This document shows positions 16,303 through 24,812 of a DNA stretch of 64,000 bases, piece by piece (within the stretch, counting starts at the first letter, position 1; the number at the start of each line of letters is the position of its first letter). The DNA lies in contig CAJUPS010000006.1 of the NCBI GenBank assembly GCA_910588045.1, forward strand, positions 1-64,000. Direction: 5' to 3'. Under the pieces are notes generated by a model. The model did not search any database. It saw only the letters and a program-made list of their open reading frames with translations, and was not told where the DNA came from. Source of the DNA: an uncultured Oscillospiraceae bacterium. Its GTDB lineage: Bacteria; Bacillota; Clostridia; Oscillospirales; Oscillospiraceae. Position numbers and translations under genes: made by a program.

Positions 16303-16370
16303 TATGGTTATGAGCAAAATCGAGAAAAGCAGGCTAACAGCATGACAGCACCGTTTCAAAAAACATGACA
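16303..16370. repeat. Direct repeat R2
   Basis: Second copy of R1. CATGACA occurs at 16341 and 16364 inside it and again at 16420, just behind the -10 box of the rightward operon, so the motif is probably an operator. Confidence 0.65.
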
Positions 16371-16400
16371 AGCCATCTTTCCAATCGGGGGCGGCTGTGG

Positions 16401-16406
16401 TATAAT
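16401..16406 (+). promoter_or_regulatory. Extended -10 box of the rightward operon
   Basis: TGGTATAAT (TGn-TATAAT) 34 bp before the TTG start of the DUF6076-like gene; no clear -35. CATGACA at 16420-16426 lies between it and the RBS. Confidence 0.5.
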
Positions 16407-16439
16407 GAAAAACAAAAAACATGACAGGAGGCGGAGAAC

Positions 16440-17555
16440 TTGAATTTGATTGAACATACGCTCCTGACACTGGATTTCTGGCGGGACAATGTGACCTACG
16501 AGGGGAAGGCTATGCCGACCGGGACACTGGCCTGTGCCGCGCTGAACCTCTCTGATGAGGTCATAGCAAAGCTGTCCCAGCTCTGTATGCCGCTCAACCT
16601 GTATATGGGGTCGCTCCAACTTGGACAGGCAGACATGGCGCAGATGGAAGCAGCGAGGGAAAGTGCCTTTCAGATTGTGGAGCTTTTGCGGAATGTATCG
16701 CCGTTCTCCTGCCTGGAATATGAAATTGTCCGCAGTTATGTGGATGCCGTTTTTTCGGAGGACTATCTGCAAAACACAATGGACTTTGCAAAGTCAGGAA
16801 ATCTTGCTGGGGCGGTTTCCCCGGAATACCAAAAGGCGCTCACTCTGTTGCGGGTACTGCCAGTCATGGCACACTTGGGGTTCTCCCTGGCAGAGTTCAA
16901 AAGGGAACTTCTGCCGTTTGCGGAAAAACTCCATGAGAGCGACAGAACGCCGGACGGATACGCCGCCAGCTTCGGGCAATACTTTTCTGTTAATCCTGAT
17001 ATGACGGCGGACAATCCTGGATGGATGTCCCTTGCCAATGCCTCCGTCCAATATGCCGCCGCGACCATTCCCGGTAAAGAGAAGTCCCAGCTTGTGAAAC
17101 GGATGCACTATGTCTCTTTTGTGGGGATGTTTCGCTCCGACTTGTTCGAGGGCCTGTGTGTAGGTCATGCACCCCGCAAATGCCCCATCTGCGGAACATG
17201 GTTCCTGACCACAGACGCAAGGCCCACAAAATACTGCGGCGGTCTGGCTCCGGGGGACAGGCGTGGGCGCACCTGCCGTCAGGTCGGCAATCTCCGGGGG
17301 CGGGAGCAGCGGGAACGAGCTGACGATCACCCGCTGAAGAAAATCTACGAGCGCCGCACCAACACGATCATCCAGAAACTGCATCGGGGGACGATGGACA
17401 AAAAGACGGCCGCCGTGATGAAGCGGCTGGCGAAGAACAAGCTGGAACGCGCCATCGCTGACCGGGAATATGCCGCCGTTTCTTATGAGGCGGAAATGAC
17501 GCAGGAGGCACTGTTGGCTGAGGCGCAGAGATATTTGAAATGTCGAAGGTGGTGA
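16440..17555 (+). CDS. DUF6076-like zinc-finger protein of the element
   Basis: 371 aa, TTG start with AGGAGG nearby. Mostly helical N-terminal two thirds without recognised domain. Residues ~245-300 contain CPICGTWFLTTDARPTKYCG followed by a further Cys (GRTCRQVG), a zinc-ribbon-like motif seen in DUF6076 proteins of Firmicute mobile elements. The C-terminal ~90 residues are basic and helical, compatible with nucleic-acid binding. It is the first gene of a rightward pair with the sigma-like gene (4-bp gap), separate from the leftward transfer genes. Role unknown; the DUF name is from memory. Confidence 0.75.
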   Translation: MNLIEHTLLTLDFWRDNVTYEGKAMPTGTLACAALNLSDEVIAKLSQLCMPLNLYMGSLQLGQADMAQMEAARESAFQIVELLRNVSPFSCLEYEIVRSYVDAVFSEDYLQNTMDFAKSGNLAGAVSPEYQKALTLLRVLPVMAHLGFSLAEFKRELLPFAEKLHESDRTPDGYAASFGQYFSVNPDMTADNPGWMSLANASVQYAAATIPGKEKSQLVKRMHYVSFVGMFRSDLFEGLCVGHAPRKCPICGTWFLTTDARPTKYCGGLAPGDRRGRTCRQVGNLRGREQRERADDHPLKKIYERRTNTIIQKLHRGTMDKKTAAVMKRLAKNKLERAIADREYAAVSYEAEMTQEALLAEAQRYLKCRRW

Positions 17556-17559
17556 GGCT

Positions 17560-18735
17560 ATGAAAGAGAGCTTTGCAAAATATCCGTTTCAGGGAAACGC
17601 CCACGGCCTCACCATGTTTGAAGTTACCCATGTTTACCAGCTCACGCCCCCGCCGCCGGAACTGTATACGGTCAATGAGTATATCGTTGCCGCGCAGACA
17701 TGGCATGACCTCCGCTTTTTCGCTTTCTTCCTGCACCACATTGAACCTCGGCTGAATAGGCGGATCACAAACTTTCTCTTGCGGGAGGGACTGGACAGAT
17801 ACGACCCAGAGCGGTTTCTGAACTATAAGCAAAACTGCGTTCTCGCCATGCTGGAATGTCTGGAAAGCTACGACCCGTACAAGGGCGCGGAGTTTCTTAC
17901 ATACGCCCATCGCGCCATTGGAAACGCTTTGATCCAATGCCGGATGATGGAGGAAAGTGGCTCCTTTTCTTCCCTGGACGAGTACAAGCGGGTGCGCGGT
18001 ATTGCGTGGCTCTACAACGAAACGGGCAAGTCCAAGGGTGAGGTTGTCAGCGAGTATGCCGCAAGAGAGGGCTGTTCTGAGGAAACGGCGGAGCAGTATT
18101 TGACCCTGGCCCGGCTCAACCGCAGTCGGGTTCCTCTCTACATTACAGCGCAGGACGAGGACGGAGAGGAAATCGGTGAGGATGTAACCAGGGATGATTC
18201 CTGGGATTATGCGGCAATCCTCTGGAATGGTACTCAGGCGGCAGCGGTTCAAGCCGCCTTTGAGAAGCTGACCTATCGGGAGCAGCGGCTTTTGGAGCAA
18301 CGAAATGCCATCTGCATGACCTGTGGCCGGGTCAGTCCAATATCTGAGCGCAAGTCCTTTGAGGAATTGGCGGTGATGTTTGAGGGCAGTACCGCCAGCG
18401 GAGCAGAGAGGGCATACCGGCGAGCTGTGGAAAAGATGACCGTCCTGCTGGTGGAGGCCGGTGCGCTCCATGCCATCCGGCTCAAACGGAAATCGGTGAA
18501 GCGGATAAAAAAGAAAATCGCCGCCGCAATCTACGAATATCAGGCAGACTGCGACGGCGAATGGGGTGAGATTCAGTTTGACTTTGTGAGCGGCATAGGG
18601 TCAATCGTCCGGCTGGCCGAGTGGGATACGATGGTGAGTAAGATGTTTGCGGATCGGGCAATATTGCAAATTTTGAAATGCTTGCCGAAGCAACTGCCGA
18701 TAGAAATTCTATATGCGTTCACCAGAGAATGCTGA
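17560..18735 (+). CDS. Sigma-70-like factor of the mobile element
   Basis: 391 aa. Residues ~80-130 (RYDPERFLNYKQNCVLAMLE followed by SYDPYKGAEFLTYAHRAIGN) match the sigma region 2 pattern in which AFxxYDPxKGxxFxTYAxxxI helices recognise the -10 element. A region 4-like segment lies around 230-290 (AFEKLTYREQRLLEQRNAI...SFEELAVMFEGS). The last ~100 residues are extra. Could redirect RNA polymerase to element promoters, or be a sigma-derived regulator. Starts 4 bp after the upstream gene. Lies immediately before the defence-like cargo, which has its own promoter. Confidence 0.75.
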   Translation: MKESFAKYPFQGNAHGLTMFEVTHVYQLTPPPPELYTVNEYIVAAQTWHDLRFFAFFLHHIEPRLNRRITNFLLREGLDRYDPERFLNYKQNCVLAMLECLESYDPYKGAEFLTYAHRAIGNALIQCRMMEESGSFSSLDEYKRVRGIAWLYNETGKSKGEVVSEYAAREGCSEETAEQYLTLARLNRSRVPLYITAQDEDGEEIGEDVTRDDSWDYAAILWNGTQAAAVQAAFEKLTYREQRLLEQRNAICMTCGRVSPISERKSFEELAVMFEGSTASGAERAYRRAVEKMTVLLVEAGALHAIRLKRKSVKRIKKKIAAAIYEYQADCDGEWGEIQFDFVSGIGSIVRLAEWDTMVSKMFADRAILQILKCLPKQLPIEILYAFTREC

Positions 18736-18810
18736 AATGCAAAATAGTGTTTTGCTAGTACCTTAGGCTGTTTCAACTTTTGATTTTATTAAAAAGTCAA
18801 GAAAATCGTG

Positions 18811-18839
18811 TTGCAATTTGCCTGAAAATGTGGTACTAT
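18811..18839 (+). promoter_or_regulatory. Sigma-A promoter of the McrB-like operon
   Basis: -35 TTGCAA (18811-18816), exactly 17 bp spacer, -10 TACTAT (18834-18839). Transcription would start near 18846, about 70 nt before the ATG. Confidence 0.7.
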
Positions 18840-18875
18840 TGCACAGAGTTGTAACTGAAGTGACTTTTTGGCGCT

Positions 18876-18900
18876 GGTATGATACCTACGCTTATAAGCG
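18876..18900. promoter_or_regulatory. Two adjacent palindromes in the McrB-like leader
   Basis: GGTATGATACC (18876-18886) and the perfect 12-bp palindrome CGCTTATAAGCG (18889-18900), lying between promoter and RBS. Candidate operators or leader hairpins. Confidence 0.45.
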
Positions 18901-18914
18901 ATTGGAGGATTGTT

Positions 18915-21521
18915 ATGGGCGTGTATGTTGGATATGTTGAGAAAGTTCCCTACGAAAACAACAAGTTTTTTTATAATATCAAACCCTTTGCGGAAATGTG
19001 TAATGGACAAATTCTGGAATTAACAAACAGCGAAAGAGCGGCTTTGCTCCCCAAGTCGCGGGAGCAAAGCGTTATGCTGTATTATGAATTTAAGGATAAT
19101 GACGCTAAGGAAACTCTGGAAGCTCTGTTTGCAGAGGAATCCCTTGCAATATTTGAGTTTACAGATGGTGACTTAGAAAATAGGGGTTCAACTGGCTATA
19201 AGGTTCAAGCTATTGAATGGATAAATAGCGGGAAATTGCGCAAATTGGCAAGCGAGTTCATTTACTATGCTGTACATAAAAATGAAATAATTTCAAATTT
19301 TCTAACTGATCTTGGTGTCATTATTGATATTCCAGAGAAATGTAAGGGTGAATCTGTCCTTATTGAGATGAGAGATTATTGGGTTGGTCCATACGAAATA
19401 ACATATCGTAGTATTGATTCTGAATATGTGATTGTTCCAAAGCTCAAAGAAAGCAAATATACCGTCAGTGCATATAAGAAAAGTGATGTCTTCATTCAAG
19501 GGCTGACGTATCAAGAGGACGGTTGGGGCAAGTCAGAAAAAATTTGGACTTTAGTATATCCCAAAAAGAGTGCAGACAAAGAACAACTTGATGTAATGAC
19601 TGATGAGTCCTTGTTAGAGGGATTTCGCGAGAGTTTGAGTAATAACCACGTAAGTGCAGGAATTATAAATCTTGAGGATATTCCGGCATTGCTAAAACAT
19701 TATGATGAATCATGTTTTGTCGGAGCCGATTTGCCAGAAAACATTCGGAAAAACAGGTTAAAACGATTAGCAGATATTCTAACATCTGAAACTGACCTTG
19801 ATGACGCTCTCCGCACCATTGCGGACTCTATTTGTGATTTGCTTGTCCGATACCAAAAAAATCCTAGCGTCGAATCGTGGTTAGAAGCATTGCTGAACGA
19901 ACACCCAGAATTGTTGGAGAAATTAAAAGGAACACAGGCTATTTCGGAGCGCATTGCACAGACTGAGCAAGAATTGTCCAAGCTGGCACAACAAAAAGAT
20001 GAGTTAGAAGCTGAGATTCAAGAAAAAAAAGCGGAAGCTGATGCGGTTAATCAGGAAGCTGTTGAGGCAGAAAAAGAAGAACTCCTGCGTGCCAACGAGG
20101 AATACAAAACAATTCTTGCTCAGTTAGACGATGCAAAAAAACTTCATGGAATTGTCGGAAGTATTGCGGAACTGCAAAGTACTCAACAGGCACTTAAAGG
20201 GGATGTCGATTATTTAGAAAAACACAAGGCGCATTTGGATCGTGATATTGAGAAGCTTGAATTGCAGTTTCAGCAGTTCATTAGCAGTTCGCATGATCGA
20301 ATGGTGGACATCGCTTTTGATGGTTTTATGGCGAGTAAAATGCTGGAAGCCGCATCACAATGGGAAACTGAAAAGTCTATTCAAGAATTGGAAGGTTTAA
20401 TAGCCAAGGTCAATGCAATTCCTGTGCGCCCATTTACTCAAAAGGAATTGAGCGATTACCTCTGTCAAACTGTGCAGATTGTCAGGCCTCAATATGACAA
20501 AAACACTATTTTGAATATAGCAATCTGCCTTACACAAGGGTTCCTTACTGTTTTTTCCGGTGAACCAGGATGTGGAAAAACTTCAATTTGCAATATATTT
20601 GCTGATGTTCTCGGCTTGAATAAGATTTCCAGTCTGCTAAATATTCCGATTGAAGCGGCAACCGATTTTGACAGATATATCTCGGTTTCTGTCGAGAGGG
20701 GATGGACGTCTAAACGGGATTTTGTTGGCTATTACAATCCACTTTCCAAAACTTTCGATAAGAGCAATCGAAGGGTGTATGATGCCTTGTGTCAGCTTAA
20801 TGGAGAAAAACAGCGCGGAATAAAAAATCTACCCTATGTTATTCTCTTAGACGAAGCCAACCTGAGTCCTATGGAATATTATTGGTCTGATTTCATGAAC
20901 ATTTGCGATGACCTTGGCCCTAAAAGCAAAGTGAACTTGGGCGAGGATTATGTGTTCAGTATACCTGAAACTCTACACTTTCTGGCAACAATCAATAACG
21001 ATCATACAGTCGAAACTCTATCCCCACGTTTGATTGATCGTGCATGGATTATTCAGCTTCCTCAGCAAAGTAATGTTTCATCTGTAGAGATGACTTTGCA
21101 GGATGATCAGATTGAAGTCGTATCTTGGGCATCGTTATATGGTGCATTCCTTTCTGATAAAGAATGTGAGTTTTCAACAGAGATTCAGCGGATTTATGAT
21201 ACGATACTTACAAAACTGCGGGAACAGCGGATTATAGTAAGTACGCGCATTAACAATGCAATTAAGCGATATTGGGTTAGTGCCTCAAGTTGCTTTGAAA
21301 GTGACGAAACTGGTACAGAACCAGGAGTTATTGCTTTGGATTATGCTGTTGTTCAACGTATTCTTCCGAAGCTTTCTGGACATGGTGATTCCTATAAGCA
21401 ATGGCTGGAGGAGCTTCGGAGTTTTTGCAGCAGCCGTGGACTTAATAGATCAGCAGAAAAGTTAAAGGATATGCTCTTTCGTGGTAATCAGCAGATGAAC
21501 TATTATCAATTCTTCTGCTGA
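18915..21521 (+). CDS. McrB-like coiled-coil AAA+ ATPase/GTPase (defence-type)
   Basis: 868 aa; start at 18915 for the GGAGG site (an upstream ATG at 18879 has none). Residues 1-325 form an N-terminal region of unknown fold, possibly for substrate recognition. Residues ~330-460 are a long coiled coil (ELSKLAQQKDELEAEIQEKK). The AAA+ domain has Walker A GEPGCGKT at 549-556, Walker B LLDEANLSP (Asp646-Glu647) and the McrB signature-like ATINNDHTVE near 691, equivalent to the MNTADRS motif of McrB-type NTPases. Arg-rich SPRLIDRA follows. In McrBC systems such a motor translocates on modified DNA and activates a nuclease partner; here the partner is the DUF2357/PD-(D/E)XK gene 14 bp downstream. 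More AT-rich than the flanking chromosome. Family role is well founded; phage defence is inferred. Confidence 0.85.
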   Translation: MGVYVGYVEKVPYENNKFFYNIKPFAEMCNGQILELTNSERAALLPKSREQSVMLYYEFKDNDAKETLEALFAEESLAIFEFTDGDLENRGSTGYKVQAIEWINSGKLRKLASEFIYYAVHKNEIISNFLTDLGVIIDIPEKCKGESVLIEMRDYWVGPYEITYRSIDSEYVIVPKLKESKYTVSAYKKSDVFIQGLTYQEDGWGKSEKIWTLVYPKKSADKEQLDVMTDESLLEGFRESLSNNHVSAGIINLEDIPALLKHYDESCFVGADLPENIRKNRLKRLADILTSETDLDDALRTIADSICDLLVRYQKNPSVESWLEALLNEHPELLEKLKGTQAISERIAQTEQELSKLAQQKDELEAEIQEKKAEADAVNQEAVEAEKEELLRANEEYKTILAQLDDAKKLHGIVGSIAELQSTQQALKGDVDYLEKHKAHLDRDIEKLELQFQQFISSSHDRMVDIAFDGFMASKMLEAASQWETEKSIQELEGLIAKVNAIPVRPFTQKELSDYLCQTVQIVRPQYDKNTILNIAICLTQGFLTVFSGEPGCGKTSICNIFADVLGLNKISSLLNIPIEAATDFDRYISVSVERGWTSKRDFVGYYNPLSKTFDKSNRRVYDALCQLNGEKQRGIKNLPYVILLDEANLSPMEYYWSDFMNICDDLGPKSKVNLGEDYVFSIPETLHFLATINNDHTVETLSPRLIDRAWIIQLPQQSNVSSVEMTLQDDQIEVVSWASLYGAFLSDKECEFSTEIQRIYDTILTKLREQRIIVSTRINNAIKRYWVSASSCFESDETGTEPGVIALDYAVVQRILPKLSGHGDSYKQWLEELRSFCSSRGLNRSAEKLKDMLFRGNQQMNYYQFFC

Positions 21522-21535
21522 AGGAGGGTAGTGCT

Positions 21536-22741
21536 ATGAGCACTGAATCATTAACAGTTCTGCCATATGGAAAACCGTCTTTTACAATTGAACTAGCTGA
21601 GGACAACGGGCATAGAGGTATTGTTGAAAGGATTATTAGAAGTTCGACAGATTCCTTTGGCATATTTTCTGATCTTAGCTATGAATTTATTCTCAATAGT
21701 GATAACATGAGCGAGATAGAAAATGTTCGTGTCTTCATTAATGATACTTTTGAGCCATCAGCATTTACAGATGGAAAAATTACTTTTCCCGAGAAAGGAA
21801 ATAGAAACAAGAAAATTTTTCTTGATTGCTATGGTTTCGTTGAGTTAGGAATTGTATTGCTATTTCGCAATGGGCATGAACGTGATTTGTTTTCGGAACA
21901 TCTTCCAGTTTTAGTCCGGAGGGGAGAGTTAAACGATTCAGTAAAAGCAATGGTGGGCTTCGTATATGAACATCAGGAATCTCTATTATTGAATGGTGAA
22001 CCGAAACCTCGTGATATGACCGGATTAAAAGCCGGCGGATATAAAAGTCTTTCGGCGCAGATCATTCTTGCGGATGAGATTGCAACGATATATGAAGCCA
22101 GTTACGGCTTTTTTAGAGCAAACAGCCGCTTCCGTATTGAGAAGGAAGCTACAATTACACGTTTAGAACAACTTCAGTTTATGACACCAGCCACGTTGGA
22201 ATACATATCCTCTCACCCCGAACATTTACGTCCAACTGTTGGCAATGTGGGAATTCGTATTGGAAAACGTAGCTATCATCCTATCAAAACATTATCAATG
22301 CAAAATGTTAGCACACGTAATATCTATGAAAACCGTGTAATATTGGGGTTCTTGTGGAAAATGGTCGATGAGATGGGTGTGCTAAGTAATGAATGTTCCA
22401 AATTGATATGTCGCATTCCGCAAAAAGAAGACTATGACACGGAATATTTGTTTTCATCTTTTTTCATGTTTTCCGAAACAAAAAAGTCATTGGAAATTGC
22501 AAAGCGTGAAATCGCACAACTCCAGGACAGATTGTTCAACTTATTGTGCTATATTCAAATGCTTTGTCAATCGATCGCAGGCAGCTCGATAGACACCCTG
22601 AAGAAATCGATGCTCCACCAAAACCCACAGATGCATTTCTTTCGATACCGGAATATAACAAAGTTTTTATTCGTATCCACAAATGGTATAACTTTGGTAT
22701 CTATAATTTTGCAAAAGAAGCATTTATATTGTCCTTCCTAA
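21536..22741 (+). CDS. DUF2357 protein, N-terminal part (frameshifted McrC-like partner)
   Basis: 401 codons of which roughly the first 335 (to IAKREIAQLQDRLFNLL, near 22545) belong to the DUF2357-type N-terminal region: beta-rich start (VLPYGKPSFTIELAEDNGHR), then helical (ETKKSLEIAKREIAQLQDRL). After that the frame reads foreign sequence to a stop, because the real continuation is in the next frame at 22549-23382. DUF2357 proteins pair with AAA+ genes as McrC-like partners. AGGAGGG precedes the ATG at 21536. Either a true mutation inactivates the system or there is an assembly error; no slippery heptamer is present. Confidence 0.7.
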   Translation: MSTESLTVLPYGKPSFTIELAEDNGHRGIVERIIRSSTDSFGIFSDLSYEFILNSDNMSEIENVRVFINDTFEPSAFTDGKITFPEKGNRNKKIFLDCYGFVELGIVLLFRNGHERDLFSEHLPVLVRRGELNDSVKAMVGFVYEHQESLLLNGEPKPRDMTGLKAGGYKSLSAQIILADEIATIYEASYGFFRANSRFRIEKEATITRLEQLQFMTPATLEYISSHPEHLRPTVGNVGIRIGKRSYHPIKTLSMQNVSTRNIYENRVILGFLWKMVDEMGVLSNECSKLICRIPQKEDYDTEYLFSSFFMFSETKKSLEIAKREIAQLQDRLFNLLCYIQMLCQSIAGSSIDTLKKSMLHQNPQMHFFRYRNITKFLFVSTNGITLVSIILQKKHLYCPS

Positions 22742-23382
22742 AGCTTTCTTCTTTGTACGAAAGTTATCTGCTGGTAAAGTTTATTAATTTCTTCACAGAT
22801 AGTGGCTATACCATTAAAAGTTCAAAGTACTCTTACCCGGTTTCTGAAAAATGGAAATACAAAAACACCAAATGCAACAATACGTTTCATCTTTCCAGCG
22901 ACCGCAGACAGATTGTTCTATATTACCAGCCTGTGCTTTTTGATACAGATAAGAGCAAGTTTAACGGCATTGGTTTGTACCGGAACAATTCTATAAACAT
23001 CCACCCTGAGGAATATGATGGTGGACATTACTATGTTCCAGATTTTCTTATAAAATTCGATGATGGAGACACACAAAAATATCTTATTATTGATGCAAAG
23101 TTTAGCGATTTTAATACCGTTCGTAAATACCATATAAAAGACCTTGCGTTTAAGTATCTATTCTCTATTTCCCCATTGAGTAATGTGGATAATATTGATG
23201 GCTTATGCGTGATTTATGGAAAATGTTCTGAAGAAGATCAGTTGGTCAGTGCCTATGATAAACAATTAGACGGGCAAGCAATTAAACCATTTGCTGATAT
23301 TTTGCCGCTTCTGGAAGGGATTTCGCAAAATGAGCAATACGATAAACTAAGGTTACTTTTTGGTAAATATTTGCTCAGTTAA
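22546..23382 (+). CDS. PD-(D/E)XK nuclease domain, C-terminal part of the DUF2357 gene
   Basis: Frame +1 relative to the N-terminal half. From about 22549 (YSNALSIDRRQLDRHPEE) it continues with YNKVFIRIHKWYNFGIYNFA, then the nuclease core: Asp in YVPDFLI (codon at 23041) and DAK in YLIIDAKFSD (23091-23099), the PD-(D/E)XK catalytic pattern that cuts DNA in McrC-type enzymes. The stretch ends with a helical tail before a strong terminator. There is no RBS or plausible independent start, so it is the 3' half of the gene beginning at 21536; combined length about 615 aa. Confidence 0.7.
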   Translation: MLYSNALSIDRRQLDRHPEEIDAPPKPTDAFLSIPEYNKVFIRIHKWYNFGIYNFAKEAFILSFLKLSSLYESYLLVKFINFFTDSGYTIKSSKYSYPVSEKWKYKNTKCNNTFHLSSDRRQIVLYYQPVLFDTDKSKFNGIGLYRNNSINIHPEEYDGGHYYVPDFLIKFDDGDTQKYLIIDAKFSDFNTVRKYHIKDLAFKYLFSISPLSNVDNIDGLCVIYGKCSEEDQLVSAYDKQLDGQAIKPFADILPLLEGISQNEQYDKLRLLFGKYLLS

Positions 23383-23396
23383 GCGCGACAATGTAG

Positions 23397-23430
23397 AAAA
23401 TCCACACATCATTAGTGATGTGTGGATTTT
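23397..23430 (+). terminator. Terminator of the McrB-like operon
   Basis: AAAATCCACACATCA-TTAG-TGATGTGTGGATTTT: 15-bp perfect stem with 4-nt loop, 14 bp after the nuclease stop. Confidence 0.9.
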
Positions 23431-23479
23431 CTTATGCACCCCGAAACCGTCAGCCCACAGTGATAATTGAATTTAGTTC

Positions 23480-23496
23480 CTTATCACTATCAAGCC
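23480..23496 (-). repeat. Right-end att arm of the mobile element
   Basis: Plus strand CTTATCACTATCAAGCC, i.e. minus strand GGCTTGATAGTGATAAG, mirror of the left-end arm; crossover AA at 23497-23498 followed by the amylase 5' fragment. Confidence 0.75.
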
Positions 23497-23549
23497 AAGG
23501 CATAGCAGTCTTTTTTGCTGGCCTCATGATTGATTGCAGAATATTCCAT
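23490..23549 (-). pseudogene. 5' fragment of the split GH13 gene
   Basis: Start at 23549 behind GGAGGTGGAAT; reads MEYSAINHEASKKDCYALA then a stop provided by the element. The first 17 residues plus Leu join in frame to HKGHFVFRIRAKRDD of the 8786-10465 fragment when the element is removed; the MEYSAINHEASKKDCYAL stretch is a normal N-terminus for this GH13 group. The remaining interval 23550-23793 is the divergent promoter region shared with the AraC gene; no other gene seen. Confidence 0.75.
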
Positions 23550-23793
23550 ATTCCACCTCCGCAGCAATAGATGCTCCCATTTTACAAGCTGTTCTCCATA
23601 TCTGCTTGCCAGCAATCCACTAAAAGTTGCAATATTTCTATATTTTTCTCCGGATGGACCTACCTGATCCGGCTCGGATGTGGTACAATGGGCACAGCGA
23701 GGAGAAGCGGTGGGCACACCCATCGTTCGGCGCATGAACCCATTCAGGATTCCCAACATTCCATCTGCAATATTTGGTGAAGAGGTGACGGTC

Positions 23794-24711
23794 ATGTATA
23801 TGGAATTTATGGAGTTGAGAGAAAACATATCCCATGGCACAAAGGAATATCCATTTGCGCAATATCATATCAACCAGGGCGCCGTTTATTTCCCTGTGCA
23901 TTGGCATGATGAAGCGGAGATCATTTACATCAAGGAGGGGACGCTCCGAATATCAATCAGTGATCAGGAGTATATCGGGAATGCCGGTTCCGTGTTTATC
24001 GTCAATCCGAAGGAACTGCATTACATGAGCGCTCCAGGTATGCCTATCCTATATTATACGCTGCTCTTTCCTCTGGAATTTATCTCCTTTCAAACGGAGG
24101 ATGCTTTAGAAATGGATATGATGCGCCCGCTGCGTTCTGGACAGCTCCTGCTAAAAAACGACCTATCGGCGCATGGGTCAATTCATGACCTCATGGCAAT
24201 CCTTGATGAACTAATTCAGGTGAATTGCCGCAATGATTCGGGCAAGCAGATAAAAACGCGCATCCTGTTACTGCGGTTTTTGGATATTCTGGTTTCAAAC
24301 TATGCCTTTACGGTCCCTTCTCTTTCCGGAAAGACGGAGATGCAGCGGGAGATCCTTCTATACGTCCAACAAAACTACTGCTCCAGGCTCTCCTTGCAGG
24401 ATCTGGCGAATCATTTCTATATGTCCGCCAAATATCTCTCCAGATACTTTAAGCTGCACTTCGACTTGACGTTTTCCCAGTACATCATGCATTTACGGAT
24501 CACCCACGCAAAAAAACTGCTGGAGACCACCGCGCTTCCCATTACCGAGATCGCACTGTGTTCCGGTTTTTCTGGTGTGAGTTACTTTATCCGCAGCTTC
24601 AAAGATCACTATGGCATCTCTCCACTTCAATATAGAAAGCAGGAAACGGCGTATCCCCGCCTTACCGGCGCTCAACTTGCTGAAAGTAGAAAATTTTCAA
24701 TTATCAGTTGA
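23794..24711 (+). CDS. AraC-family transcriptional regulator with cupin domain
   Basis: 305 aa, start at 23794 for GAGGTGA. Residues ~30-110 form a cupin sugar-sensing domain (YFPVHWHDEAEIIYIKEGTL); residues ~205-300 carry the double HTH typical of the family (SLQDLANHFYMSAKYLSRYF, and ITEIALCSGFSGVSYFIRSFK). Divergent from the interrupted amylase gene 245 bp away, so it is the probable activator of maltodextrin use. It could also act on the MATE gene 101 bp downstream. Intact. Confidence 0.9.
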   Translation: MYMEFMELRENISHGTKEYPFAQYHINQGAVYFPVHWHDEAEIIYIKEGTLRISISDQEYIGNAGSVFIVNPKELHYMSAPGMPILYYTLLFPLEFISFQTEDALEMDMMRPLRSGQLLLKNDLSAHGSIHDLMAILDELIQVNCRNDSGKQIKTRILLLRFLDILVSNYAFTVPSLSGKTEMQREILLYVQQNYCSRLSLQDLANHFYMSAKYLSRYFKLHFDLTFSQYIMHLRITHAKKLLETTALPITEIALCSGFSGVSYFIRSFKDHYGISPLQYRKQETAYPRLTGAQLAESRKFSIIS

Positions 24712-24812
24712 ATATGTGCAAGAAAACAAATTCACCAGGTGGTAAAATACCGATTTGAAAAAGGGCAGCGGTCCGTCTGGTACACATTCATATTGATAAT
24801 GAGAGAAATGTC

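Noticed and set aside
14551..16370. Small peptide YGYEQNREKQANSMTAPFQKT encoded in both R1 and R2
   Set aside because: The frame lacks an RBS and the similarity is explained by DNA-level duplication with operator-like motifs; regulatory DNA is more likely.
22530..22570. Programmed ribosomal frameshift in the DUF2357 gene
   Set aside because: No slippery heptamer and no following hairpin; mutation or sequencing error is simpler.
23383..23793. Longer minus-strand protein over 23490-23840
   Set aside because: Only the last 20 codons from 23549 have an RBS and match the GH13 N-terminus; the upstream part is the divergent promoter region.
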